From Lingula anatina (Eukaryota; Brachiopoda; Lingulata; Lingulida; Lingulidae): a stretch of DNA of 64,000 bases. A program made the translations under genes and the position numbers. Of this stretch, positions 52,601 to 63,178 are shown in pieces. The stretch covers positions 427,519 through 491,518 of the forward strand of contig NW_019773903.1 of assembly GCF_001039355.2 (NCBI RefSeq). The letters are read 5' to 3'. Numbering within the stretch: the first letter of the stretch is position 1; every line of letters begins with the position of its first letter. The notes beneath the pieces are model-generated. The model was not told the DNA's origin. It worked only from the letters and a program-made list of their open reading frames with translations, and did no database searches.

Positions 52601-55600
52601 AGAATATCGATACAATTGAATTGTTCAGTCAGAACCGTGCAGAGGGTCTGGTCTCGGTACAGAAACACTGGATCAAGAGACAAATTGCCTCTGATGATTG
52701 GTTTGACCAAGAGGACATTCGCAGGGTGATGTGGCCTGCCCAGAGTCCGGATGCAAACATAATAGAAAATGTGTGGAATGATATGTCAAAACTTTTGACA
52801 AATGCCCGTCTAACCAGCAGAGAAACTCTGTTATATTCAGTGTTTCATGCTTGGGCCAGCATAAGCCCTGAACGCAACAGACAATTATATGAATCCTTGC
52901 CTCGTAGACTGGCACCTATTATTAGGTCACGTGGCTATGCCACTAAGTACTAATTTTGGACTTGAAACTGCATATTTTGGTAGAATGTATATTTTGTTCT
53001 CATTTTGTGATTTTTTGTGAAATTTGATGTTACTAAAATGATACCAGGAGCATATCATTCCGCGGTCATTTATCTCCCCCATAGTATTGGTTCGGTAGGG
53101 GTGACACTTCTATTGTCCAGTGTGTGTACATGTACCTCCAGAGAGTGCATTCATTGGAATATACTCGTCAACCGAATTCCAGTAAATTTGTATTTTGATT
53201 TTGAAAAAATGTACGTTCTAAATTATATAACTATTAAAACTGAGAGTATAATAATTTCAAAAATTACATCAATAAATTACCAAATTGGCAAAATATTACA
53301 GGGATTTGTATTTTATTTCAAATTTATTGGCTATTGTACACCCATGTGTAGCTAAATGAAAAATACTTTTTGAAAGCCATATACAGCTGCATTTTACATT
53401 TAATGGAAAATGTTGCATAGTACTATATGACTCAGTGTAATAAAATAAATAATAATTGTTAATTGTGAAAAGCATTTTTAACCCATCAAGTTTGCATCGT
53501 AATTACATGTATATTCTAAAGTGACTTTGATTTATTATTAGCGCTCGGTCATGCCTGATAAGTCTAAATTTTGAAGAATTTCACGTTCTGAATTATTAGC
53601 ATTATCATCCATTTTGTATTATTCACTAGCTCTGGAAAATAAACAGATACATGTATATTGCCACACGGCCTAGAATAATCGGAGATTGTACTGAATTGCA
53701 AGTGGGCGTGCCGGCGAATAGTTTTGGCACAACTTGAACTTCGACAAGAGCAAAATGTCAAAAAGGTCATTAATATCAACATATGAAACCTGTGCTTGAG
53801 TAGGTGATACATTTCATTTTAACCGCTTTCTTCATTCTACAGCCGCTCCCCCTGGTGGCAGTGTCTCACCTGACAGAATTGCAGGTGAGTAACAATCATG
53901 ATTTGTGTCGCCGACATTGAACTATCAAAACCCCTTATTATTTATTACATAGCACAAAGGGTGTTGTATTATGTCCATCTCTTGAAAGTCAAACACCATT
54001 TCTTTGGGTTTGTCTGCATTTATTGTTAATTTGTTAATACATGTAGTAGAACAGTGAGTGAGAATTGATGTTGCCGATGGTCTTTTATTTTTAGGTTTAT
54101 TTCTGTGTATTCTGAAAGAGTAAGACACAAGGGGAACATTTCGTAAAAAGAGACAATGTCATGTGTATGTCCAGGCACGCATTGGCAAATAGATAACTTG
54201 AACGTACATCATTAATTATATTGTTAACGATACTTTTGGAACTAATCTGCTTGTATTCCTCGTAGAGGAAATTTACAGCAAGAATATCGACCGGCGACTT
54301 CTGGATAAAATAGAGTCGCTTGCTCAAGGTGAACCTGTCCATCCCGAGAAACAGATCACAATTTGGGATTTTGCCGGTCAAGACGTCTATTACACCACGC
54401 ACCAGACGTTCCTCTCAGAGCAGAACATCTACTTGTTGGTGTTTCGGCTTGACGTAGACCTCGATGCCAAAATCCGTGTATACAGAAGAGAGAAGACGGT
54501 GAAAGGTATGATGGGGTTTACATTTATATCTGAGTAGGTTGTTGTGAGGTCCCCTGTTAAATTGAGGTCTGTAAAGCCTCCTTTACACTGCACGACGTTC
54601 TTTCTGCGTCCTTTGTGCGAGCATAAAACTGGCATCGGTATGGCCGTAGAAAGGAGGTAAAAACATCCCTTGGGATGTAGAATGAATGCTCAATGACCTG
54701 TCAGTTGTCGGCATGTAAAGAATTATTTTTAATTCTCAAACAAGGCCTTGCTACGAGGCGCAGAGAGGACGCCATCCAGTGTAAGGGGGGCATAAGCAAT
54801 TTATGCCGTGTCTTACTTTGAGTAAACAAAAGTGACCATGTTGGATTTTTTTGGTTAAATACATTGTGATAAAGAGGCATCTTTAACCGAACGCTTCCTA
54901 TTCGTGTTTCAGAGTTTATAGTGTATTGGTTGAACTCTATCCATATGCACACAGTTGGAAAATTGAAGGAAGAACACAAGAATGTCAGCCCGTACGTTTT
55001 GCTTATTGGGACTCATAAGGACAAATTGCCTTCACAGGTGATTATTAATTTTCTTAATTCATCTAATAATTCTTTTATCTCTTAGTTACCCCTTTACCCC
55101 TCTCCGATTTTAAAACCCCATGCACAAGCTATCCCCCATCTCTTAAATAGATATGATTCTGAATAGTGTTGTTAAGGAAAATGTATTCTGTTTTGCAATA
55201 GCCACTTAAAAGATATTCGAAGCGTTTTCCAAAAACTCCTTATTTACAGCCTTACATACATTATTTTGTTTAACAGATGAATCTTCAGTGTTTAGTGATT
55301 AAGTTAATTAACATTTACACACATGCGATTTTGGGGTGAAAATGACAAAAAACGGTTTCACTCTGTTTTTATTTACCTGAGCACCCACGAACACCGTTTC
55401 AACGCATTAACCCTGGCAGCAATTTTTTCTTTGTTAATATTTAATAATTGAAAAAGCATATAATGCCTTTGGTTAATGAAAATGTTCATAATCCATACAA
55501 AATATCCAAACCAAAATGGCGACTTCGGATTGAAGCCCATCGACTTGAAACTACGCCAATGAAAAAATCTCGTTTAAAGATGATGTTAGGCCCAATAACG

Positions 55601-58600
55601 ATTGCTATCTCACCTCAAAATAAATTGACGGAAAAGGATTTGACTGACCTATGCTTATACATAACAATGAGAAATATAAACGCTGTTATTATATATATCT
55701 CAAGGGAATTATTATTTTTTAATCAGCTCAGAGGTAGATTCAATACTGAATAATAAGATGAAGGAAAACTCATTTCTGTTATAAACCCTTACTGTAACNG
55801 CTGTACATGTACAAGACCAACAATACAATTCCATGGTATAGCGGTTTTATACTCATTAGTCACATTATAAGTAGACCAGGCATTATAAGTACCCAAGATC
55901 TGCCTACTTTCATTACTCTGAGTTAGGAGGTGACACTTCTTTTGTCCAGTGTGTGTACTATATGACTCAGTGTAATAAAATAAATAATAATTGTTAATTG
56001 TGAAAAGCATTTTTAACCCATCATGTTTGCATCGTAATTACATGTATATTCTAAAGTGACTTTGATTTATTATTAGCGCTCGGTCATGCCTGATAAGTCT
56101 AAATTTTGAAGAATTTCAAGTTCTGAATTATTAGCATTATCATCCATTTTGTATTTTTCACTAGCCCTGGAAAATAAACAGATACATGTATATTGCCACA
56201 CGTCCTAGAATAATCGGAGATTGTACTGAATTGCAAGTGGGCGTACCGGCGAATAGTTTTGGCACAACTTGAACTTCGACAAGAGCAAAATGTCAAAAAG
56301 GTCATTAATATCAACATATGAAACCTGTGCTTGAGTAGGTGATACATTTCATTTTAACCGCTTTCTTCATTCTACAGCCGCTCCCCCTGGTGGCAGTGTC
56401 TCACCTGACAGAATTGCAGGTGAGTAACAATCATTATTTGTGTCGCCGACATTGAACTATCAAAACCCCTTATTATTTATCACATAGCACAAAGGGTGTT
56501 GTATTATGTCCATCTCTTGAAAGTCAAACACCATTTCTTTGGGTTTTTCTGCATTTATTGTTAATTTGTTAATACATGTAGTAGAACAGTGAGTGAGAAT
56601 TGATGTTGCCGATGGTCTTATTTTTAGGTTTATTTCTGTGTATTATGAAAGAGTAAGACACAAGGGGAACATTTCGTAAAAAGAGACAATGTCATGTGTA
56701 TGTCCAGGCAAGTATTGGCAAATAGATAACTTGAACGTACATCATTAATTATATTGTTAACGATACTTTTGGAACTAATCTGCTTGTATTCCTCGTAGAG
56801 GAAATTTACAGCAAGAATATCGACCGGCGACTACTGGATAAAATAGAGTCGCTTGCTCAAGGTGAACCTGTCCATCCCGAGAAACAGATCACAATTTGGG
56901 ATTTTGCTGGTCAAGATGTCTATTACACCACGCACCAGACGTTCCTCTCAGAGCAAAACATCTACTTGTTGGTGTTTCGGCTTGACGTAGACCTCGATGC
57001 CAAAATCCGTGTATACAGAAGAGAGAAGACGGTGAAAGGTATGATGGGGTTTACATTTATATCTGAGTAGGTTGTTGTGAGGTCCCCTGTTAAATTGAGG
57101 TCTGTAAAGCCTCCTTTACACTGCACGACGTTCTTTCTGCGTCCTTTGTGCGAGCATAAAACTGGCATCGGTATGGCCGTAGAAAGGAGGTAAACATCGC
57201 TTTGGATGTAAAATGAATGCTCAATGAGCTGTCGGTTGTCGACATGTAAAGAATTATTCTTTTACTCTCAAAGAAGGCCTTGCTACGAGGCGCAGAGAGG
57301 ACGCCATCCAGTGTAAGGGGGGCATAAGCAATTTATGCCGTGTCTTACTTTGAGTAAACGAAAGTGACCATGTCGGATTTTTTTGGTTAAATACATTGTG
57401 ATAAACAGGCATCTTTAACCGAACGCTTCCTATTCGTGTTTCAGAGTTTATAGTGTATTGGTTGAACTCTATCCATATGCACACAGTTGGAAAATTGAAG
57501 GAAGAAGACAAGAACGTCAGCCCGTACGTTTTGCTTATTGGGACTCATAAGGACAAATTGCCTTCACAGGTGATTATTCATTTTCTTAATTCATCTAATA
57601 ATTCTTTTATCTCTTAGTTACCCCTTTACCCCTCTCCGATTTTAAAACCCCATGCACAAGCTATCCCCCGTCTCTTAAATAGATATGAATAGTGTTGTTA
57701 GATAGATATTCTGAATAGTGTTGTTAAGGAAAATGTATTCTGTTTTGCAATAGCCACTTAAAAGATATTCGAAGCGTTTGCCAAAAACTCCTTATTTACA
57801 GCCTTACATACATTATTTTGTTTAACAGATGAATCTTCAGTGTTTAGTGATTAAGTTAATTAACATTTACACACATGCGATTTTGGGGTGAAAATGACAA
57901 AAAACGGTTTCACTCTGTTTTTATTTACCTGAGCACCCACGAACACCGTTTCAACGCAGTAACCCTGGCAGCAATTTTTTCTTTGTTAATATTTAATAAT
58001 TGAAAAAGCATATAATGCCTTTAGTTAATGAAAATGTTCATAATCCATACAAAATATCCAAACCAAAATGGCGACTTCGGATTGAAGCCCATAGACTTGA
58101 AACTACGCCAATTCCCGTGAAAAAATCTCGTTTAAAGATGATGTTAGGCCCAATAACGATTGCTATCTCACCTCAAAATAAATTGACAGAAAAGGATTTG
58201 ACTGACCTATGCTTATACATAACAATGAGAAATATAAACGCTGTTATTATATATATCTCAAGGGCATTATTATTTTTTAATCAGCTCAGAGGTAGATTCA
58301 TTACTGAATAATAAGATGAAGGAAAACTCATTTCTGTTATAAACCCTTACAATAACTTTGGCATTTTAAAACATTTTGAAATTGAAGACTAATTTCCACC
58401 CACACCGTATTATTTATAGGAAGCTGCTGAGGAGATAATTGGAAATCTCAGGGACTATCTCGACGACAAGCATGAACTAAAAAAACACATTTACCTTTCC
58501 TTTGCCATAAGTAACTTGGCCAAAAATGAAGAGTTTAGTAAAATTAAAGAANCAATAACTTTGGCATTTTAAAACATTTTGAAATTGAAGACTAATTTCC

Positions 58601-61600
58601 ACCCACACCGTATTATTTATAGGAAGCTGCTGAGGAGATAATTGGAAATCTCAGGGACTATCTCGACGACAAGCATGAACTAAAAAAACACATTTACCTT
58701 TCCTTTGCCATAAGTAACTTGGCCAAAAATGAAGAGTTTAGTAAAATTAAAGAAACGATCGAGCATCTTTGTAGTCTTAGCAGTGACAATCAAATGCACC
58801 CAGTGAGATGGTTCCAACTGGAAATGGATTTGGCAAAGAAGAGTGAGCAAAAGCCAATCATAGATATAAAAGAGCTGCGTGAAATAGCGCGCTCAGTGGG
58901 GATCCTTGAGGCCGAGTTACATGAAATGTTCATTCCTTACCATCACCGTCTGGGAGACGTCCTACACTTCAAAGTTGATGGACTGGAAAATGTCGTCATA
59001 CTGGATCCACAGTGGTTGGCAGATCTTTTTTCTAAAATCATGACCCCGCCCGTCAGTAAAAGTGGAGAGGATCGCCTGGATTTTCTGAAACTAGGTCTGG
59101 AAAAAGGAGAACTAGACGAGGAGGTGTTTGATGTGTATTTGCAGGAGAAAAAGATGACCAAAAGAAGACAGAAGTAATTCAACTGATGGAGCATTTCGAC
59201 CTGATATTTGACATATCTGAATCAGTTGAATCCCCAAGGATGCCACCCTCACAGCCTGGAAGGAGAACATTCGTCGTGCCTTGTATGCTGAAATACAATG
59301 ACCTGGCGGATTATAAGCTTTCTGAGATTGCTCTAAAAACATCTTTATTCATCTCATTTCCTCACGGTTTCTTTCCTCCGGGGCTGTTCCATCGTTTGAT
59401 CATCCGTCTATTTAGGAAGTATAAACCTTACCATTGTGTAAATGGCATCCCAGATGTTAGTTTTGACCACGCCTCCTTCCGTCTGGAAGACAAAACATCT
59501 GTGCTTCATCTCTTCACTGCAGAAAAGGACATTGAACTAGTGATAGATAACGCTGAGCGTAACATATACTTCAACGCACGACAAACAGTGGAAGACGAGT
59601 TGTCCTATCTTCAAGAGACATACTGTCCCAGAATGCATTTTGGCTACTTTATCAGGGTAAACGATAAGAGACGCAAAATTCCGATAGAAGCAGAGACCGT
59701 TCTAAAAACAGATGCCATCCGTGTATGCGTAGAGAAATCTGACGAAGAGATTGAGCTGAAACCATATCGTGTTTGGTTTACAAGTAAGTGATGCAGAAAA
59801 AAACAAGTTGCGCTGTTGTAAATAGACAATGTATTGGAATCTTAACATGTGCTATAATGTGTCCCAAAAATTTTCCAAAAAAATAATAACAATAATAAAT
59901 TTGCATTTAAATCATTTCAGCGGTTGAGAAAAAACCACGTAGTCCTCAAAGTCTGGAGGCAGGTAAGGTTGCTGCACGTTTATGTACCGAACATGAATGC
60001 TGCCATTGGCAACAACAAATAGGGGTTTTGATAGTTCAATGCCGGTGACACAAATCATGATTGATCGCTATTTCTGACGCCAAACTATAGGTTGTGAGGG
60101 AGTCGGCTGGCATCTTGATCTCCAGGGGCACGACACGAGCAAGATACCTCATATCTGATTCAATTTGGGACGGTGGTCAAAGTATTTTGACCTTTTTTTT
60201 TCAATTAGAATACACACCCACGAAGTTTTCTTTAGAAATGTATAAAATATTGATTTTTAAGCCCCACAACTAAGACTTAGGCTCTATTCCCATAGATTTT
60301 AGATCGATCTATCCCCGCGGGGAGTCTCACTAGATTACTTTCAGATAATCCGACTTAAATGTCCGTCCCGTCTACTACAAGCTGTAAGGAGGTAATTAAC
60401 TTTCGTGTCCGCCGGGCTGACAGCTATTTAGCGTGAACCCCCAGGGAGTTAGGTCGATCTTAAGTAGGTCGATCTAATCTATGGAAATGGGGTGTTAGAG
60501 TCAAATTTATTTTATAAGACGTGCCCTATGGCAGCATTCAGAACAGATGACCCGTGGACTAACTGGGCTGGTCAAATATGGTCGATTCACTTGAAAGCAA
60601 TACCGCTAAAACCCTAATGGTCTACCCGCCGACCACAAGCGCCAGCCCTGCAGGGGCCTAGCTATTAAACCGCGTCGCCGAGATATAATCAGTGTAATAG
60701 ATAGTCTCCTGCAAGCCTGGCGTTAATTTTGACAAACATGACAAAATACGCTATATTACACAGTAGTGGGCCTGGTTTCTTTGACACTACGGTGCATTCT
60801 GTTATACTTTTGTAACAGTAAATTCTTGAAAGTTCTTCTCTTTATAGTCCCTTAACTGTTTTCAAAATTCGTGATCATGTACAAAACGGTTTGAGAATGT
60901 GGGTCACCTCTAAGCTATGTTCTACTGCATGGCGTAAACGTAAAAATTACTAGTCGCGAGCATCTCAATATAAATCACCAAAAGTATGCCAACTTTCGTC
61001 TAGGTCTCACACTGTGTACATGTTTCCTTTACTGAACCCCGAATTTAACAAGGGACTGCGCATGCGCATGGGGGCACTATGGGAACTGGTGCATTCTGCC
61101 GGGGACCATCGGGGGGGGGGGGGCACCAAATATGTCCAGACCATATTAGCAGGACAAAATACGGGGCCCCATAGCTAGTGCCCCCGATGACCCCTGATTT
61201 TGACCAAGGTTGGTAGCCAGTGAGCCGATGCTCCCGCAAATATTTTTAACCATATTTTGCNACATTATGGTGTATCAACACGCTATTTGGTAACGTATGC
61301 AACCACATCCTATAGATTTCAATCCTTTTAGGGATGCAATCCTGGCTTTTTACCTTTTGAGATGTATTTGAAATTATATTTGTTGAATATCTCAATAAAA
61401 ATGTCCAATTTAGTTTAAACAACCGACTGAAAAAAAAAACCTACTGGAACATGCGTATTAAATATACAGTGATTATTCCATTTCATCATCGTTATGAAAC
61501 AAATGGCAATAAAACGATCATTGAAAGACGCAATAGATCTCAACCCCTTTAGAAACATGCATTAACCAAGAGAGCATAATAAAGCTTTCCTCTACGGGGC

Positions 61601-61791
61601 TTTCATCTCTTTCTTCAATCACGCAAGCTGAATGGGCTTGAAAAAATACTTGATAACTTATTTCATTTAAAATTTGTTTCCTCAATTTAGGAAATGCGAC
61701 TGAGCAGACGTGCAGCCATGTGAACAGTCCAAAGACTGTTGAAAACTTTGATGTTTATTCTCTTGGTAGCAGGGTGCTTGTGAATTTTTAA
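46269..61791 (+). CDS. TIR-ROC-COR protein (Roco GTPase fused to TIR), 5' end and frame incomplete
   Basis: Non-redundant exon path: 46269-46681 (TIR), 48302-48529 (P-loop), 49364-49516, 53843-53884, 54266-54505 (G3), 54913-55037 (G4), 58623-59783 (COR), 59921-59962, and probably 61691-61791 as the last exon. Phases agree at every join (1,1,1,1,1,0 and then 1,1). TIR shows YDAYMCYADED, RCFFGKREILLG and VVFLSRNFTKNVWC. ROC shows GPSAVGKT, WDFAGQDVYYTTHQTFLS and THKD. COR shows WFQLEMDL and HRLGDVLHFKVDGLENVVIL. TIR domains signal in innate immunity or cleave NAD, and Roco proteins are dimeric GTPases (LRRK2, MFHAS1, DAPK1). Here no LRR lies between them. The true first exon is not identified, because the TIR exon starts in phase 2. 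A frameshift interrupts COR near 59150. Confidence 0.75.
46682..48301 (+). other. Intron between TIR and ROC exons
   Basis: 1.6 kb of AT-rich sequence with a GTAAGTG donor and a CACCAG acceptor. Nothing else is recognised. Confidence 0.6.
48302..48529 (+). CDS. ROC exon with GTPase P-loop
   Basis: After CACCAG the frame reads GFTQRFRQLC and VAIVGPSAVGKTHLAKRL, a Walker A motif at the start of a ROC domain. PGLKI follows in the place of switch I. The donor AAAAG-GTAAAG leaves phase 1. Confidence 0.8.
49364..49516 (+). CDS. Linker exon of the TIR-ROC-COR gene
   Basis: 153 bp, phase 1 to 1, acidic and Gln-rich (DDPEVQFVQQVAIG ... EEDVWDATQQAQT). It sits between switch I and G3 of ROC, where Roco proteins often have insertions. 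A second copy lies at 51737-51889, with Y-to-S and F-to-L changes and one silent change. Confidence 0.75.
49582..49909. mobile_element. Copy of the TTAA MITE in a TIR-ROC-COR intron
   Basis: Carries the same ends as the 10371 element (TTAAAGGGATAATGACTCTA; CGAAGAGTTATTATCCCAT) and the same body in reverse orientation. The right border is TCCCATAT and lacks TTAA. The duplicate at 51955-52282 is part of the doubled segment. Confidence 0.75.
49967..50802 (+). mobile_element. Rearranged Tc1 copy, cut by the N at 50803
   Basis: Starts with the same TA-CACAC TIR, runs to 50205, then has ~70 bp of flanking intron in inverted orientation (50206-50273). A second TIR begins at 50274-50300 (ACTGGACAAAAGAAGTGTCA), followed by the transposase fragment 50557-50802. 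The insert explains the ~309-bp length difference from the other copy. Confidence 0.75.
50805..52866 (+). repeat. Second copy of 48432-50802 after a single-N join
   Basis: From T50805 the sequence repeats the middle of the P-loop exon (from 48432), its intron, the linker exon (51737-51889), the TTAA MITE and the Tc1 element. It differs by scattered substitutions and lacks ~309 bp present in the first copy. It starts mid-exon directly after the N at 50803, as expected if two overlapping contigs or haplotypes were abutted. Its exon copy 50805-50902 has no P-loop. Confidence 0.85.
52340..53128 (+). mobile_element. Tc1/mariner element with a truncated transposase
   Basis: Terminal inverted repeats CACACGCTGGACAATAGAAG and its complement, then TGTCACCCC, are flanked by TA at 52340-52341 and 53127-53128. 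The 789-bp element keeps only the transposase C-terminus (52621-52953), including MWPAQSPDANIIENVW, the Tc1 motif around the last Asp/Glu of the catalytic triad. The N-terminal DNA-binding part is missing, so it is non-autonomous. Confidence 0.85.
53843..53884 (+). CDS. Small linker exon of the TIR-ROC-COR gene
   Basis: 42 bp with CTACAG acceptor and GTGAGT donor, phase 1 to 1. It encodes PPGGSVSPDRIA after the split alanine codon. It is repeated identically at 56378-56419. Confidence 0.65.
54266..54505 (+). CDS. ROC exon with G3 motif
   Basis: 240 bp, phase 1 to 1. Contains ITIWDFAGQDVYYTTHQTFL, the hallmark DxAGQ..Y..TH..FL of ROC domains, followed by LVFRLDVD. The copy at 56799-57038 differs only by silent changes in the positions I compared. 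Confidence 0.88.
54913..55037 (+). CDS. ROC exon with G4 motif
   Basis: 125 bp, phase 1 to 0. Contains YWLNSIHMHT and VLLIGTHKDKLP (THxD guanine-specificity motif). The copy at 57445-57569 has one His-to-Asp change and a silent change. Confidence 0.85.
55800..55957 (-). mobile_element. Tc1 end in reverse orientation at a contig start
   Basis: Immediately after the N at 55799 the reverse complement of the Tc1 terminal 150 bp appears, ending with CCAGTGTGTGTA and unique intron sequence. This places a Tc1 end opposite in orientation to that at 52340. Confidence 0.7.
56000..58340 (+). repeat. Second copy of 53430-55790 after a single-N join
   Basis: Colinear repeat carrying exons 56378-56419, 56799-57038 and 57445-57569 with intervening introns. 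It differs by scattered SNPs and small indels (for example a 6-bp insertion near 58113). Exonic differences are mostly silent. It reads on into the COR exon, whereas the first copy stops at the N at 55799. Confidence 0.85.
58353..58551 (+). repeat. Exact repeat of 58554-58754 left of the N at 58552
   Basis: About 200 bp including the first 132 bp of the COR exon (58420-58551) appear again right after the single N, without visible differences. This is an unmerged contig overlap and not a second exon. Confidence 0.9.
58623..59783 (+). CDS. COR domain exon with a -1 frameshift
   Basis: The TATTTATAG acceptor gives GAAGCTGCTGAG in phase 0. The first frame runs to a TAA at 59174-59176 and contains the COR N-half. 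The C-half (TEVIQLMEHFDLIF ... ELKPYRVWF) continues at once in another frame from about 59150. The shift maps to the run of five As in GAGAAAAAGATG, where the frame is regained if the run is one base longer. No plausible intron fits. The donor at 59784 is GTAAGT. Confidence 0.8.
60280..60501. mobile_element. MITE with GATCGATCT-rich inverted ends
   Basis: The left end CTCTATTCCCATAGATTTTA continues GATCGATCT. The right end complements it (AGGTCGATCTAATCTATGGA and on to GTTAGAG). A homologous half-copy lies at 23515-23610. Confidence 0.65.
61691..61791 (+). CDS. Probable last exon of the TIR-ROC-COR gene
   Basis: CAATTTAG acceptor, phase 1 as required by the exon ending at 59962. The frame NATEQTCSHVNSPKTVENFD continues to TAA at 61789-61791, and AATAAA follows at 61892. 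There is no domain. The link to the gene rests on phase, position and the polyadenylation signal. A related sequence at 62690-62735 could be an alternative end. Confidence 0.4.
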
Positions 61792-61891
61792 TAGGGCAGA
61801 CTATGGGAGACCACACAGCAATTTACCAAATGTGCGCCTTATTACCATGGGGGTTGAAGGGGTATGTAAATGTGTGGTTTTGGGCCTTTCT

Positions 61892-61897
61892 AATAAA
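61892..61897 (+). terminator. Candidate polyadenylation signal of the TIR-ROC-COR gene
   Basis: AATAAA about 100 bp after the proposed stop codon at 61791. Confidence 0.35.
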
Positions 61898-62769
61898 AGT
61901 GAAAAAAAAACGACAAGTATGAGTTCGCCGGATAACCAATAACAAATGTATACGAGGCCTATTATGTGTATGCAATTCGACTTTGAATTGAACTGTGTGT
62001 CAGTTTGCGTCCGTTGAGATTTGTAATGACAGAAAGATTATGTCAAGGATCAACAGTAACCAATTATTTCTGGATTCGTTTGGTTACCACCACAGATAGA
62101 TGTTGCACCATTTCCTGCATTACTACTAAAAGCTCATCGATATCAATTAATCTCAGTATTGCTCCAAACGGAACAATGAAGAGGAAACGTTCACAAAAAC
62201 CGATACTCTTCAGTAAATTGCCTAGGACAATAGAAATATCTGCCTAGTATACATGATTCATGTTGTAATATGCCTGCACCAAGTGTTCCTATATGGTTGA
62301 GTACCAATAATGATAAGAATAAGTGGTCCATGAAAGACAATTCATAGAAAATGAGATAAATTACATTTCCTATTGTTCAATCTTATTAAATGGAAAAGTA
62401 GATATAACATAGCATAAGCTTCCTTGGTTGTCATATTTACCCCTTAATGAGTTTTGACAAAATGGACTATCAGCACACTTGTGCGTTCAGCTATCGTTGT
62501 TTTTGTGTGAAATAGACTTTTTTCGAGAATTGCGCCTGATAACATGCAAAGTTGAGCTCTTTTACCTACACGGCATTTCTGTGTCCCACTGGACGGCGGC
62601 AGAAACCCGAGTCCGACCTTACTATAACCACTCGTCACGTTTTATTGTGGTTTTGAGGTTGAGCATAGTCTAGCAAAATGTGTTTCCTTAATTTAGAAAA
62701 TGCGACTGTTCAGCCATGTGAGCAGTCCAAAAACTGGTGAGAACATACATTTTCATTCCCTCGGGTACC

Positions 62770-62873
62770 TTACCCAGCAGAAAAACGACATTGATTCACC
62801 GTTGAATTAACGTTAATTTTGGTGGATCAATGTTGAATCAACGTAGAATCAATGTCGTTTGCCTGCTGGGTTA
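62770..62873. mobile_element. Short palindromic element
   Basis: ACCCAGCAG and CTGCTGGGT close a ~104-bp stretch whose halves (ACGACATTGATTC / GAATCAATGTCGT, then repeated GTTGAAT words) are complementary. It would fold as a near-complete hairpin. Confidence 0.75.
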
Positions 62874-63088
62874 AGCAGGGTCTGATTACATCATCACTGT
62901 AAAAACAGTGTTTAGCTTTTAAACACATATATCACACGTTTAGCACTTGAACGCGTTTAGAAACGCCGATAGCTCTTCAAGCCACAGAAAAAATGCTACA
63001 CATGTTTGGCAATGTTACACGTTTGATTCTATAATTAGTTTTTCGCAAAACTAAACACATTGGCTAAGCACTTCCTCTGCTTAGCGCG

Positions 63089-63178
63089 CGGAGCTGCTAA
63101 ACGTGTGGAGCTGCTAAACGTGTGGAGCTGCTAAACGCGTGGAGCTGCTAAACGTGTGGAGCTGCTAAACGCGTGGAG
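63089..63178. repeat. Tandem 17-bp repeat, about five copies
   Basis: GGAGCTGCTAAACGTGT-type units start at 63090, 63107, 63124 and so on. The last bases vary between ACGTGT and ACGCGT. Preceding sequence (62900-63060) has scattered GTTTAGC/CACGTTTAGC words in the other orientation. Confidence 0.85.

Noticed and set aside
55448-58311. A ~100-residue open frame present in both 55448-55753 and 58000-58311
   Set aside because: Lies inside an intron and the two copies belong to the doubled segment, so their similarity is not evidence of coding constraint. No domain was recognised.
59139-59176. Very short intron explaining the COR frame change
   Set aside because: A GTGTTT...TTTGCAG segment would make an intron of about 25 nt, too short to splice, and would remove conserved residues.
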